Assembly: GCA_041694515.1 (NCBI GenBank)
Contig: JASMSZ010000098.1
Coordinates: forward strand, 1 to 25,690
DNA length: 25,690 bases
Source: Halanaerobium sp041694515
Lineage (GTDB): Bacteria > Bacillota > Halanaerobiia > Halanaerobiales > Halanaerobiaceae
Reading direction: 5' to 3'
Shown: positions 1 through 6,575 of the stretch, piece by piece
Layout of the letters: each line of letters starts with the position of its first letter
Numbering within the stretch: position 1 is the stretch's first letter
Notes under the pieces: generated by a model
Database searches by the model: none
What the model was told of the DNA's origin: nothing
What the model saw: the letters and a program-made list of their open reading frames with translations, nothing else
Position numbers and translations under genes: made by a program

Positions 1-810
1 GTTGCTTCTAACACTGAAGAACAATCAGCTCAGGTTGAGGAAACTTCTGCAACTATGGAAGAACTAATCAAACAGATCACAATGATCAATACTTCTTCTG
101 ATGCTATGGATAGACAGTCAGTAAATGTAATGGAAAATATAGAAAAAGGGAATCAATCAATTGATAAGTCTGCAGCTGAAGTTAATAAAGTTAAAATCAA
201 CTCTGAACAGGTAGAAAAAGCAGTTCATTCTCTGGCTGAATCATCTCAGAGAATTGGAGAAATTGTGAGTCTGATTAAAGATATATCTTCGCAGACCAAT
301 CTGCTTGCTTTAAACGCAGCAATTGAAGCTGCCAGAGCAGGAGAGGCTGGACGTGGTTTTTCAGTTGTGGCAGACGAAATAAGACAGCTGGCTGAAGAAT
401 CAAATCAGGCAACAGATGAGATTACAGAACTAATAGCAGAAATCCAGAAGGATGTACAGGATTCGGTAGAAAACATGGAAGAAACAGGAGAAGTAGTTGA
501 TTCCAGTGTTAATTCTATAGAAGAAAGTGGAACAGCATTTGAAGAAATCGAACATACAGCTGGAGTTTTGAGCAGGATAATTAGAAATATAAATAATAAG
601 GCTGAAGAAATGGCAGCCAATAGTGAAGATGTAGAAAGAGCAATTAGAGAAATTGCTTCTGCAAGTGAAACAGCAGCTGCCAATGCTGAAGAAGTTGCAG
701 CATCCAGTCAGGAACAGAATGCAGCCACTGATGAGATTATTACTGCATCACAAAAGCTGGCAGAGATGGCAGAAGAGTTATCAGATTCAATTTCCAGATT
801 TAAATTGTAA
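1..810 (+). CDS. Methyl-accepting chemotaxis protein, C-terminal part (5' truncated by window)
   Basis: The reading frame is open from base 1, so the gene starts upstream and only about 269 C-terminal residues are seen. The visible part is the cytoplasmic signalling domain of a chemoreceptor, a long heptad-rich coiled coil that passes ligand state to CheA and CheW. The highly conserved hairpin tip is clear at about 289-410: ISSQTNLLALNAAIEAARAG followed by EAGRGFSVVADEIRQLAEES. Flanking stretches rich in Glu, Ala, Ser and Gln (for example AANAEEVAASSQEQ) are typical methylation helices. The protein ends in SISRFKL, and no CheR-docking pentapeptide is visible. The ligand-binding, transmembrane and HAMP parts lie outside the window, so the signal sensed cannot be judged. 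Confidence 0.95.
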   Translation, partial: VASNTEEQSAQVEETSATMEELIKQITMINTSSDAMDRQSVNVMENIEKGNQSIDKSAAEVNKVKINSEQVEKAVHSLAESSQRIGEIVSLIKDISSQTNLLALNAAIEAARAGEAGRGFSVVADEIRQLAEESNQATDEITELIAEIQKDVQDSVENMEETGEVVDSSVNSIEESGTAFEEIEHTAGVLSRIIRNINNKAEEMAANSEDVERAIREIASASETAAANAEEVAASSQEQNAATDEIITASQKLAEMAEELSDSISRFKL

Positions 811-827
811 GTAACTGTGAGTATAAT

Positions 828-853
828 ATCAATATATTTTAAAATATATTGAT
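828..853. terminator. AT-only palindrome after the chemoreceptor gene, possible terminator
   Basis: A perfect 13+13 base palindrome (ATCAATATATTTT and its reverse complement) starts 17 bases after the chemoreceptor stop. It can form a hairpin in RNA from either strand, but it has little GC and no clear U-run after it. A role in ending or stabilising the upstream mRNA is an inference. Confidence 0.35.
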
Positions 854-873
854 AAATTACAAATCAGAAAAAT

Positions 874-902
874 TTGACAAATAAGAATTCAAATGATATA
901 TT
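874..902 (+). promoter_or_regulatory. Sigma-A-type promoter of the cold-shock gene
   Basis: TTGACA (874-879), a 17-base spacer and TATATT (897-902), with an extended -10 TGA at 894-896. Transcription would start near 909 and give a leader of about 60 bases before the csp start codon. Confidence 0.75.
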
Positions 903-968
903 TAAGTTACTGAGTATTCTAAACTAGTTACACATATTCAGCTTAAATTTTAGGAGGAAGATATTAAT

Positions 969-1172
969 ATGGTTTACACAGGAAAAGTTAAGTGGTTTGA
1001 TGAGAAAAAGGGTTATGGCTTTATTGAAAGAGAAGACGGTGACGATGTATTTGTACATTTCTCTGCTCTTCAGCAGGAAGGTTTCAAAACTTTAGAAGAG
1101 GGTCAGGAAGTTGAATTCGAAATTGTTGAAGGCGACCGCGGACCTCAGGCAGAGAATGTTGACCTTATATAA
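969..1172 (+). CDS. Cold-shock protein, CspA family
   Basis: This is a 67-residue single-domain cold-shock protein, the normal length for the family. It is a small beta-barrel that binds single-stranded RNA and DNA and keeps mRNA unstructured. Both RNA-binding motifs are intact: KGYGFIE (RNP1 type) at about residues 14-20 and DVFVHFSAL (RNP2 type) at about 26-34, after the usual GKVKWFDEKKG start. The start is supported by TAGGAGGAAG about 8 bases upstream. The gene has its own promoter at 874-902 and a terminator at 1196-1225, so it is monocistronic. Acidic residues are many (EEGQEVEFEIVEGD), as is usual for the family. Whether it is cold-induced or constitutive cannot be read from the sequence. 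Confidence 0.97.
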   Translation: MVYTGKVKWFDEKKGYGFIEREDGDDVFVHFSALQQEGFKTLEEGQEVEFEIVEGDRGPQAENVDLI

Positions 1173-1195
1173 TTAAAATATAATTATGTAAACTT

Positions 1196-1225
1196 GCCCC
1201 GACTGTTAATTTAGTTGGGGCTTTT
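1196..1225 (+). terminator. Rho-independent terminator of the cold-shock gene
   Basis: GCCCCGAC at 1196-1203 pairs with GTTGGGGC at 1214-1221 (8 pairs, one G-U), with a 10-base loop and then TTTT. Confidence 0.85.
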
Positions 1226-1261
1226 CTATATTTAAATTTAAAATAAAATTAAATTAACTGG

Positions 1262-1290
1262 TTGATTTTTAGTTACAATAAAGATAAAAT
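1262..1290 (+). promoter_or_regulatory. Likely promoter of the degV-tRNA unit
   Basis: TTGATT (1262-1267), a 17-base spacer and TAAAAT (1285-1290). A second -10-like TATAAT lies at 1293-1298 but has no good -35 at the right distance. Confidence 0.55.
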
Positions 1291-1345
1291 TATATAATAG
1301 AGTAAATATTAAAAGATTAAAATATTATATATCGGGGGTAATACT

Positions 1346-2182
1346 ATGGACTTTAAGATAATAGTTGACAGCTGCTGTGATTTAACAGAAGAATTAAGAA
1401 AAAAATTTAATATTTTAACAGTACCACTGTCTATAGATGTTGGAGATAAGCATTTTGTAGATGATGAAGATCTTGATCGGGAAGGACTATTAAACGCAAT
1501 GCGTAGTAGCAGTGAGGCTCCTAAAACTGCAAGTCCAGGTCCAGGTCCTTTTTTAGATTTATTTCGGAAATACGAAGATGTTTTTGTGGTAACTCTTTCT
1601 AAAGAATTGAGTGCAACTTATCAGAATGCCGTTCTGGCAAAAGAAATGCTGATGGAAGCGGCTGAAGATAAATTTGTTAAGGTTTTTAATTCTTTTAGTG
1701 CTTCTGCTGGAGAAACAATGATTGCTTATAAATTGGGTGAATTAATTGAAGCAGGTTTTAATAGAGAAGAAATTGTAGAAAAGACTGAAAAATATGTTGA
1801 AGAAATGCAAACTTTATTTGTGCTGGATTCTCTAGATAATCTAATTAAATCAGGAAGAATGGGAAGATTAAAAGGGAAAATTGCTTCTTTTTTTAATATA
1901 AAGCCCGTCTTAGGAGGTACTAGAGAAGGAACTATAACTCTTGTTGATAAAGCAAGAGGAAGTAAAAGAGCTGTTAGAAAACTGATAGATACAATTGGAG
2001 AAAAGGGAGAAAATCTAGAAGAGAAAGTACTCGGTATTGCTCACTGTAATGCTTTAGACAAAGCAGAATTTATAAAAGAACAGGCTTCCGAAAAATACAA
2101 TTTTAGAGAAATAATGATTGTAGAAACTGCTGGAATCAGTACAGTCTATGCCAATGAAGGTGGGATAGTACTGGCTTTTTAG
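1346..2182 (+). CDS. DegV family fatty-acid-binding protein
   Basis: This 278-residue protein has the normal length and motifs of the DegV family. These proteins bind a fatty acid in a cleft between two alpha/beta domains; members of the FakB branch present fatty acids to the kinase FakA. Visible signatures are the N-terminal IIVDSCCDL (residues 5-13), TVPLSIDVG, the T-A-S-P-G-P segment near residue 61, and VTLSKELSATYQNAV, which together shape the head-group pocket. A family-typical LDSLDNLIKSGRMGRLKG lies near residue 160. The start codon follows CGGGGGT at a normal distance. No fatty acid kinase gene lies next to it, so a FakB role is possible but unproven. The stop codon is only 9 bases before a tRNA gene, which suggests a shared transcript. 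Confidence 0.92.
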   Translation: MDFKIIVDSCCDLTEELRKKFNILTVPLSIDVGDKHFVDDEDLDREGLLNAMRSSSEAPKTASPGPGPFLDLFRKYEDVFVVTLSKELSATYQNAVLAKEMLMEAAEDKFVKVFNSFSASAGETMIAYKLGELIEAGFNREEIVEKTEKYVEEMQTLFVLDSLDNLIKSGRMGRLKGKIASFFNIKPVLGGTREGTITLVDKARGSKRAVRKLIDTIGEKGENLEEKVLGIAHCNALDKAEFIKEQASEKYNFREIMIVETAGISTVYANEGGIVLAF

Positions 2183-2191
2183 GAGAAAAAG

Positions 2192-2267
2192 GCCGGTGTA
2201 GCTCAATTGGTAGAGCAGTGGTATCGTAAACCGAAGGCTGTGGGTTCGAGTCCCACCACCGGCTCCA
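2192..2267 (+). tRNA. tRNA-Thr (anticodon CGT)
   Basis: This 76-base cloverleaf has the acceptor stem GCCGGTG/CACCGGC, a D-arm with GCTC/GAGC, the anticodon CGT at 2225-2227 (reads ACG, Thr), the variable loop AGGCT, a T-arm with GTGGG-TTCGAGT-CCCAC, and an encoded CCA end. The anticodon stem has a G-A mismatch at its outer pair and a U-G next to it. As recalled, E. coli thrW also has the G-A. No separate promoter is visible; the gene starts 9 bases after degV. Confidence 0.97.
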
Positions 2268-2279
2268 TTAATATATTTT

Positions 2280-2999
2280 TTAGGCTTTCCAGGCTTCCAC
2301 AAACTTAGTTAACCCCTGCAGGAAAAATCCTCCTGCAACCCAGTAATACACTAATTCTGGGTTAGAAATAATTAACATACCAACAATAACATAAATTAAA
2401 CCTGAAAATATCAGAGTTATCTTACCTGTTTTATCTGCTTCATCTGCCAATTTATCCACCCCCGAAATTAAGGCACTTGAGTTATAATGTTTTAAGATTC
2501 TATTTTTGGGATTGAATTCTCCCAGCTGTGATCTCAAATCTTTCCAGAAATCCGGGAAAAATATTATATTTAAAAATATTCCTCCGAGCAGTAAACTTAA
2601 AAGATAAGTAGTGCTGTGCCAGTAGTCTCCCCAGCTTAACAATAAACCAATCTCATCCATAAATAATCCAAGTCCGATTCCATAAGTTAAGGCATTATCT
2701 CTGCGGTCTACAAATTCTGTTTTAGTAATCGAAAACCATCCGGCCAGTGCAATTAGAAATATCCCGATATATAAATGATGAATATGATATCCAAATAAAA
2801 TTATATTTGAGCCAATATAAAATTGTAGGTCACCAGTTTTAGCAGCAGTTGAGACTGCACTTCCGGCAGAACCGGCAATCATTACAGCCAGTCTAATAAA
2901 TAGAAAAGTTAGAAGGTAGGAGCTGCTGATAATAAAAGGTATAGTTCCATTTTTTTCGTTATTTTCTCTTTTATCATTTTTTTGAGCAGTGATTAGCAT
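2280..2999 (-). CDS. Unidentified integral membrane protein with HxHH and DE motifs
   Basis: About 239 residues, and I do not recognise the family with certainty. After a short polar N-terminus there are about six hydrophobic segments (near residues 22-45, 63-90, 104-122, 130-152, 193-210 and 215-232, counted from the GTG just upstream). Polar residues that could bind metal or act in catalysis sit inside the membrane part: GYHIHHLYIG at about 71-80, DRRDN at about 99-103 and FMDEIG at about 114-119, followed by WGDYWH. Such clustered His, Asp and Glu suggest a membrane-embedded metal site, but no function should be assigned. It is the only minus-strand gene in the window and has its own promoter at 3015-3043. 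The start is uncertain: GGAGGT overlaps a GTG at 3000-3002 and is only 2 bases from the ATG at 2999. Confidence 0.8.
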   Translation of the reverse strand: MLITAQKNDKRENNEKNGTIPFIISSSYLLTFLFIRLAVMIAGSAGSAVSTAAKTGDLQFYIGSNIILFGYHIHHLYIGIFLIALAGWFSITKTEFVDRRDNALTYGIGLGLFMDEIGLLLSWGDYWHSTTYLLSLLLGGIFLNIIFFPDFWKDLRSQLGEFNPKNRILKHYNSSALISGVDKLADEADKTGKITLIFSGLIYVIVGMLIISNPELVYYWVAGGFFLQGLTKFVEAWKA

Positions 3000-3014
3000 C
3001 ACCTCCGACTATTA

Positions 3015-3043
3015 AGTATAGTAAAATCTTTACTTTTTTGCAA
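3015..3043 (-). promoter_or_regulatory. Promoter of the minus-strand membrane protein gene
   Basis: On the minus strand: TTGCAA (3043-3038), a 17-base spacer and TATACT (3020-3015). Transcription would start just upstream of the GGAGGT site, leaving a very short leader. Confidence 0.6.
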
Positions 3044-3196
3044 GGTTATAGTCAACAATTAATTTGAAGTTTTTGTGTTATTACTAAAATATTATTAAAG
3101 AATACTGGATATTTAGTTTCTATAAAGCAAATCAAATAATCTTTTAAAATAAAGGATAATCATTGGAAATCGAGAATATAAATATTAGAGTATATA

Positions 3197-3278
3197 AAAG
3201 GCAAAACTGTTGAAAAACAGTGGCGCAAAGTTAAGGGATCTAAGGCTTGAGAGCTATGATTGCCCGACTGCCGCCTTT
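3197..3278 (+). ncRNA. Cyclic di-GMP-I (GEMM-I) riboswitch aptamer
   Basis: The stretch matches the GEMM-I fold. A closing stem AAAGG/CCTTT surrounds GGCAAA. Then comes a P1b-type hairpin ACTGTT-GAAA-AACAGT with a GNRA tetraloop, the conserved linker GGCGCAAAG, a receptor-side segment GGGATCTAAGG, and the 3' segment ATTGCCCGACTGCCGCC. The GAAA loop and its CTAAG receptor form the known tertiary contact of this class. CTATGATT (3253-3260), inside the aptamer, can also pair with AATCATAG (3279-3286) just after it, which gives a plausible switch between two folds. The switch sits 48 bases before fapA and an HD-GYP gene, which suits a second messenger controlling its own effectors. Whether c-di-GMP turns expression on or off cannot be decided by reading. 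Confidence 0.93.
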
Positions 3279-3292
3279 AATCATAGGGATGG

Positions 3293-3312
3293 TTCTCTGT
3301 AAAAACAGGGAA
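3293..3312 (+). promoter_or_regulatory. Hairpin between c-di-GMP riboswitch and fapA RBS
   Basis: TTCTCTGT (3293-3300) pairs with ACAGGGAA (3305-3312) around an AAAA loop, with one G-U pair. No U-run follows, so it is not a standard terminator. It ends just before the GAAGGTG ribosome-binding site at 3314-3320, so control of translation or RNA stability is more likely. Confidence 0.5.
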
Positions 3313-3325
3313 AGAAGGTGTAGCT

Positions 3326-5119
3326 ATGACAAACAGCAGCGGAAAAGTAGAAATTAAACAGGGAAAAATATTAGTTTCTAATCCAGAAGGGAATGGCAGA
3401 TATGCCAGACTTAAACCTGGAAAAGAAATAGAAATTTATCTAGATGGTGAAAAATTAAAAGAAGAAAGTGTAGTTTTTGCTGACAGTAAAATTGAAATAA
3501 AAAAAGAAAATCAGGAGGCTAAAAAAGAGCTCAGTTTAGAATTGAAAAATAATGCTATGGAGGCTTATTTAAATATTGAACTGCAGCCCTTCTACCAGCT
3601 TGAAATTAAAGACCACCCACCGTCTAATCTATTAGAAGTTAAAGCCGAAAAAGTAAAGGAAGAATACCCCGGAATAGAAAAATCGGAGATCTCAATTCTT
3701 CTGCTGCGGAATCGAGTCAGGTATGGTGTTAAAAAAGACCTGATAGAAGAAATAGTAAAAAATAATAAGAGTGGAAATTTTTTAATTGCCGCAGGAAAAG
3801 AAGTAATTAAAGGTGAGGATGCAAAAATTGAGCCAGTAGAAAAAGATGAAAGAACTCTGAGTCATGATTTTAACTGTATTACTTCTTTTTCTGTAGGAGA
3901 GATAGTAGCCGAAAAAATACCGGCAGTTCCAGGCAAGGACGGAATAAATGTTCAGCAGGAAAGGATTAAAGCCCCATCGGTTAAGGATTATCAGTTAACA
4001 GCAGGTAATGGTATTAAATTAATTAAGAATAATATGAAAGCAGTAGCTCTGGAGGCTGGCAGACCTAAAATTGAAAAGAAAAAAGATAAATTTGAGATAT
4101 CGATTGTACCGCAGTATGTTGTCAATGGAGATATTGATAAAACGACCGGAAATATTAAATATGAAGGAGATTTAATTGTTCAGGGAGGAATTTTTGATTA
4201 TTTTGATGTCAGAATCGGGAATAATCTGCAGGTTAAAAAAAGTATTGCCGGCTGTAAGGCTTCAGTAGACGGTGATGTACTGGTTAAAGAAAATATTGTA
4301 CACAGTGAAATCACAGCTGGATTATTTATGCCGGCAAAATTAATAGAGAAGATTAAAAAATTATACGAAGAATTGGATGCTCTTCTACAGGCAGTTGATC
4401 AGATTTTAGGTGCTGCCAAAAATAGAAAAGGATTTTTAGAAAAAAATATGCAGCTCGGTAGGATCTTAAGGCTGCTCTTAACTGATAAGTTTAAAGAATT
4501 ACCACCATATGTGGCAGAACTTGCTGAAGAAATGGAAGAATTTAATTTTGAATGGAAAGCTGCAGCTACTTTAAAAGAGTTACATTCTGAGTTTAAGGGT
4601 TATAAAAAGATACTGAGACTTAAAAACACGAAACTTTTTGAAAAGTTAAGAGAAGAGCTGGGAAATATTATTGATTCACAGGAAAATTTAAAGGAATCAG
4701 ATGTTTATGCAAAATATATTCAGAATTCGGAAATCACTGCTTCTGGAAATGTAATTATTATGAAAAAAGGCTGCTACAATTCTACAATTCATTCGGGGCA
4801 GAGTATTATTAATATTTCTGGCAAGGGTTTTATTAAAGGTGGAAAATATTTTGCCCGTGATTATATTTATTTAAAAGAAGTGGGAAGCTCCTTGAGTGTT
4901 ACTGAATTTCAAGTGGGTAAAGGGATTTATATCAAAAATTCAGCCGGAAATATCAAAATTAGTTCTGCTGGAGATTTTATTTTTCTAGATAAACCAGGAT
5001 CAAATATTTACTTAGAGGTAGATCAACAGGGTCAGCTCAAACAAAAAGTAGGTTCTCCTGATTTTAAAAAATTAAAAGAAATTTCTGCTTATCAACAGAT
5101 ACCAATTGTAAAATCTTAA
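3326..5119 (+). CDS. fapA: FapA/DUF342 domain protein, c-di-GMP riboswitch controlled
   Basis: This 597-residue protein resembles the FapA (DUF342) family, linked to polar flagellar assembly in Vibrio and widespread in Firmicutes, where its role is not settled. The order of parts fits. Residues about 1-190 form an N-terminal alpha/beta region. Glycine-rich beta segments follow (VVNGDIDKTTGNIKYEGDLI, near residues 268-287, then GGIFDYFDVRIG and AGCKASVDGDVLVKENIVHS), typical of a right-handed beta-helix. A helical coiled-coil insert spans about 335-460 (LIEKIKKLYEELDALLQAVD), and a second beta-helix part (SEITASGNVIIMKKGCYNST) continues to the end. No signal peptide or membrane segment is seen, so it is probably cytoplasmic. 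GAAGGTG lies 5 bases before the start. The next gene begins 13 bases after the stop, so the two form an operon. Confidence 0.85.
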   Translation: MTNSSGKVEIKQGKILVSNPEGNGRYARLKPGKEIEIYLDGEKLKEESVVFADSKIEIKKENQEAKKELSLELKNNAMEAYLNIELQPFYQLEIKDHPPSNLLEVKAEKVKEEYPGIEKSEISILLLRNRVRYGVKKDLIEEIVKNNKSGNFLIAAGKEVIKGEDAKIEPVEKDERTLSHDFNCITSFSVGEIVAEKIPAVPGKDGINVQQERIKAPSVKDYQLTAGNGIKLIKNNMKAVALEAGRPKIEKKKDKFEISIVPQYVVNGDIDKTTGNIKYEGDLIVQGGIFDYFDVRIGNNLQVKKSIAGCKASVDGDVLVKENIVHSEITAGLFMPAKLIEKIKKLYEELDALLQAVDQILGAAKNRKGFLEKNMQLGRILRLLLTDKFKELPPYVAELAEEMEEFNFEWKAAATLKELHSEFKGYKKILRLKNTKLFEKLREELGNIIDSQENLKESDVYAKYIQNSEITASGNVIIMKKGCYNSTIHSGQSIINISGKGFIKGGKYFARDYIYLKEVGSSLSVTEFQVGKGIYIKNSAGNIKISSAGDFIFLDKPGSNIYLEVDQQGQLKQKVGSPDFKKLKEISAYQQIPIVKS

Positions 5120-5132
5120 GGGGAGATTAATT

Positions 5133-5690
5133 ATGGGTAATGAAATGAATTTAATATTGCTTTTGTTTGAGGGGCATGATCTTCATAATCAAAACCATGC
5201 CCAAAAAACTGCTATTTTTGCTGAAATGACTGCCGAAGAATTAAAGATGTCAGAAGCTGAAATTGAACTTCTAAAAAAAGGAGCTTTATTACATGATGTA
5301 GGTAAACTTTTACTGCCTCATGATATTTTAAATAAACCAGGAAAATTGGATAAAGTTGAGAAAGAAGTAGTGAGTGAGCATCCCGAAATAGGAGCTAATC
5401 TTTTAGAAGAAGCCGGTTATGATCAACGAATTATTGAAATTGCAAAATACCATCATGAATGGTGGGATGGGAGCGGTTATCCTGAAGGATTAAAGGGAGA
5501 GCAGATTCCCCAGATGGCTCAGATTATTTCTATTATCTCTGCCTTTGATGTAATGACCTCTTCTAATATTTACTCTTCAATTAAATCGATTGAAGCAGCT
5601 CTGGCAGAATTAGCTGATTACAGTGGTCTTCAATTTTCACCCCCCCTGGTAAAGGTTTTTAGTAAAATTGTGAGAAGAGAAATTATTTAG
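5133..5690 (+). CDS. Stand-alone HD-GYP domain protein with a degenerate metal site
   Basis: At 185 residues this is an HD-GYP domain with almost nothing else. The family is best known for hydrolysing cyclic di-GMP. Visible motifs are HD at 54-55, GK at 57-58, H83 in the EHPEIG segment, and HHEWWDGSGYPEGLKG at 107-122, which carries the GYP signature. H22 in NQNHAQ lies in the N-terminal helix. In active members the later segment reads like ADVYDALTS, with the first Asp as a metal ligand; here it is SAFDVMTS, so that Asp is Ser136. The protein may be inactive, bind only one metal, or act as a binder. It has no receiver, PAS or membrane part. Its position after fapA and a c-di-GMP riboswitch ties it to that messenger. 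GGGGAG precedes the start. Confidence 0.88.
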   Translation: MGNEMNLILLLFEGHDLHNQNHAQKTAIFAEMTAEELKMSEAEIELLKKGALLHDVGKLLLPHDILNKPGKLDKVEKEVVSEHPEIGANLLEEAGYDQRIIEIAKYHHEWWDGSGYPEGLKGEQIPQMAQIISIISAFDVMTSSNIYSSIKSIEAALAELADYSGLQFSPPLVKVFSKIVRREII

Positions 5691-5729
5691 ATTTATTTAA
5701 CTATCACTATTAATTAATTATTATGTACC

Positions 5730-5753
5730 CGTTATATGAGGTTGAACATAACG
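5730..5753. promoter_or_regulatory. ModE-like operator upstream of modA
   Basis: CGTTATAT (5730-5737), 8 bases, then ACATAACG (5746-5753), an inverted repeat with one mismatch. It closely resembles the known ModE recognition pattern CGTTATAT-spacer-TATAACG. It ends 27 bases before the modA start chosen here. A ModE-type protein binding molybdate or tungstate would block transcription. No modE gene is in the window and no clear -35/-10 pair was found around it. Confidence 0.7.
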
Positions 5754-5780
5754 AAATTGATTTTAAAGAGGTTGATAAAG

Positions 5781-6575
5781 ATGGAAAAAATAAAGATAAG
5801 CTTGATTTTAAGTTTTATTATTTTGATACTAATTGTGTTTACCCTCCAGACATCTGCAGCTGCTGCAATTAGGGTAATGGCAGCAGCCAGTTTACAGGAA
5901 CCTTTAAATGAAATAAAAGAAAAATTTGAGATAAAAAATACTAACTCTGAACTTGAAATCAATTATGCAGGCAGCCAGGCACTTTTTAGTCAGATTAAGC
6001 TGGGAGTTGAATTTGATTTATTTTTATCTGCGAATCTTCATTATTTAGATCAGTTAAAAAAAGAAAATTTGGTTACTAAAGATAAAATTTTTGCTAAAAA
6101 TGAATTAATTATAATTATAAATTCAAGGAATAAAAAAGTTGCTAACTTGAAACAATTACTTAACAGTGATTACTCTTTACTTATTGGAGCAGAATCAGTT
6201 CCTGTTGGAGATTATACTGTAAAGATGTTCAATCAATATTTAAAATCGATTTCCAATAAAGAAAAGAGACAAAAATTAAAAAATAATTTTGATTCTGCAG
6301 TAGTTTCCCGGGAATTTGATGTAAAAAGTGTATTAAATAAAGTTAAATTAGGAGCTGCTGAGGCGGGGATTGTATATTTAAGTGATTACAATCAGGATGA
6401 GAATCTGCATAAAGTTGAAATCCCTGCAGAATATAATATAGAGGCCAGTTATTACCTGGGGTTGAGCCAGCAATCGCAAACTGAAGCAGTAAAATTTTAT
6501 AATTATATTTTAAGTCCAACTGCCCAGGAAATATTTGCAAAATATAATTTTAAGCAGGTGAAAATAAATGAGTGA
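5781..6575 (+). CDS. modA: Molybdate (or tungstate) ABC transporter substrate-binding protein
   Basis: 264 residues from the chosen start. It is a secreted binding protein that captures the oxyanion and delivers it to ModB. Residues 1-25 form a signal peptide (MEKIKI, then a hydrophobic run, then TSAAAA). Family motifs follow: VMAAASLQEPLNEI, NYAGSQALFSQIKLG and DLFLSAN, with the Ser residues that hold the oxyanion, then VPVGDYTVKMF. An ATG lies 45 bases upstream in frame at 5736, but it falls inside the operator and has no ribosome-binding site. The ATG at 5781 has AGAGGT 8 bases before it and starts a clean signal peptide. The gene overlaps modB by 8 bases, so the two are translationally coupled. 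Molybdate versus tungstate cannot be told by reading. Confidence 0.93.
   Translation: MEKIKISLILSFIILILIVFTLQTSAAAAIRVMAAASLQEPLNEIKEKFEIKNTNSELEINYAGSQALFSQIKLGVEFDLFLSANLHYLDQLKKENLVTKDKIFAKNELIIIINSRNKKVANLKQLLNSDYSLLIGAESVPVGDYTVKMFNQYLKSISNKEKRQKLKNNFDSAVVSREFDVKSVLNKVKLGAAEAGIVYLSDYNQDENLHKVEIPAEYNIEASYYLGLSQQSQTEAVKFYNYILSPTAQEIFAKYNFKQVKINE

Noticed and set aside
2054..2302. Minus-strand reading frame of 82 codons
   Set aside because: It runs antisense through the tRNA-Thr gene; the GGGTRTHS-type peptide is the common artefact of an antisense tRNA. No ribosome-binding site or family.
5736..5780. Longer modA from the ATG at 5736
   Set aside because: It would overlap the operator, has no ribosome-binding site, and would put 15 charged residues before the signal peptide.
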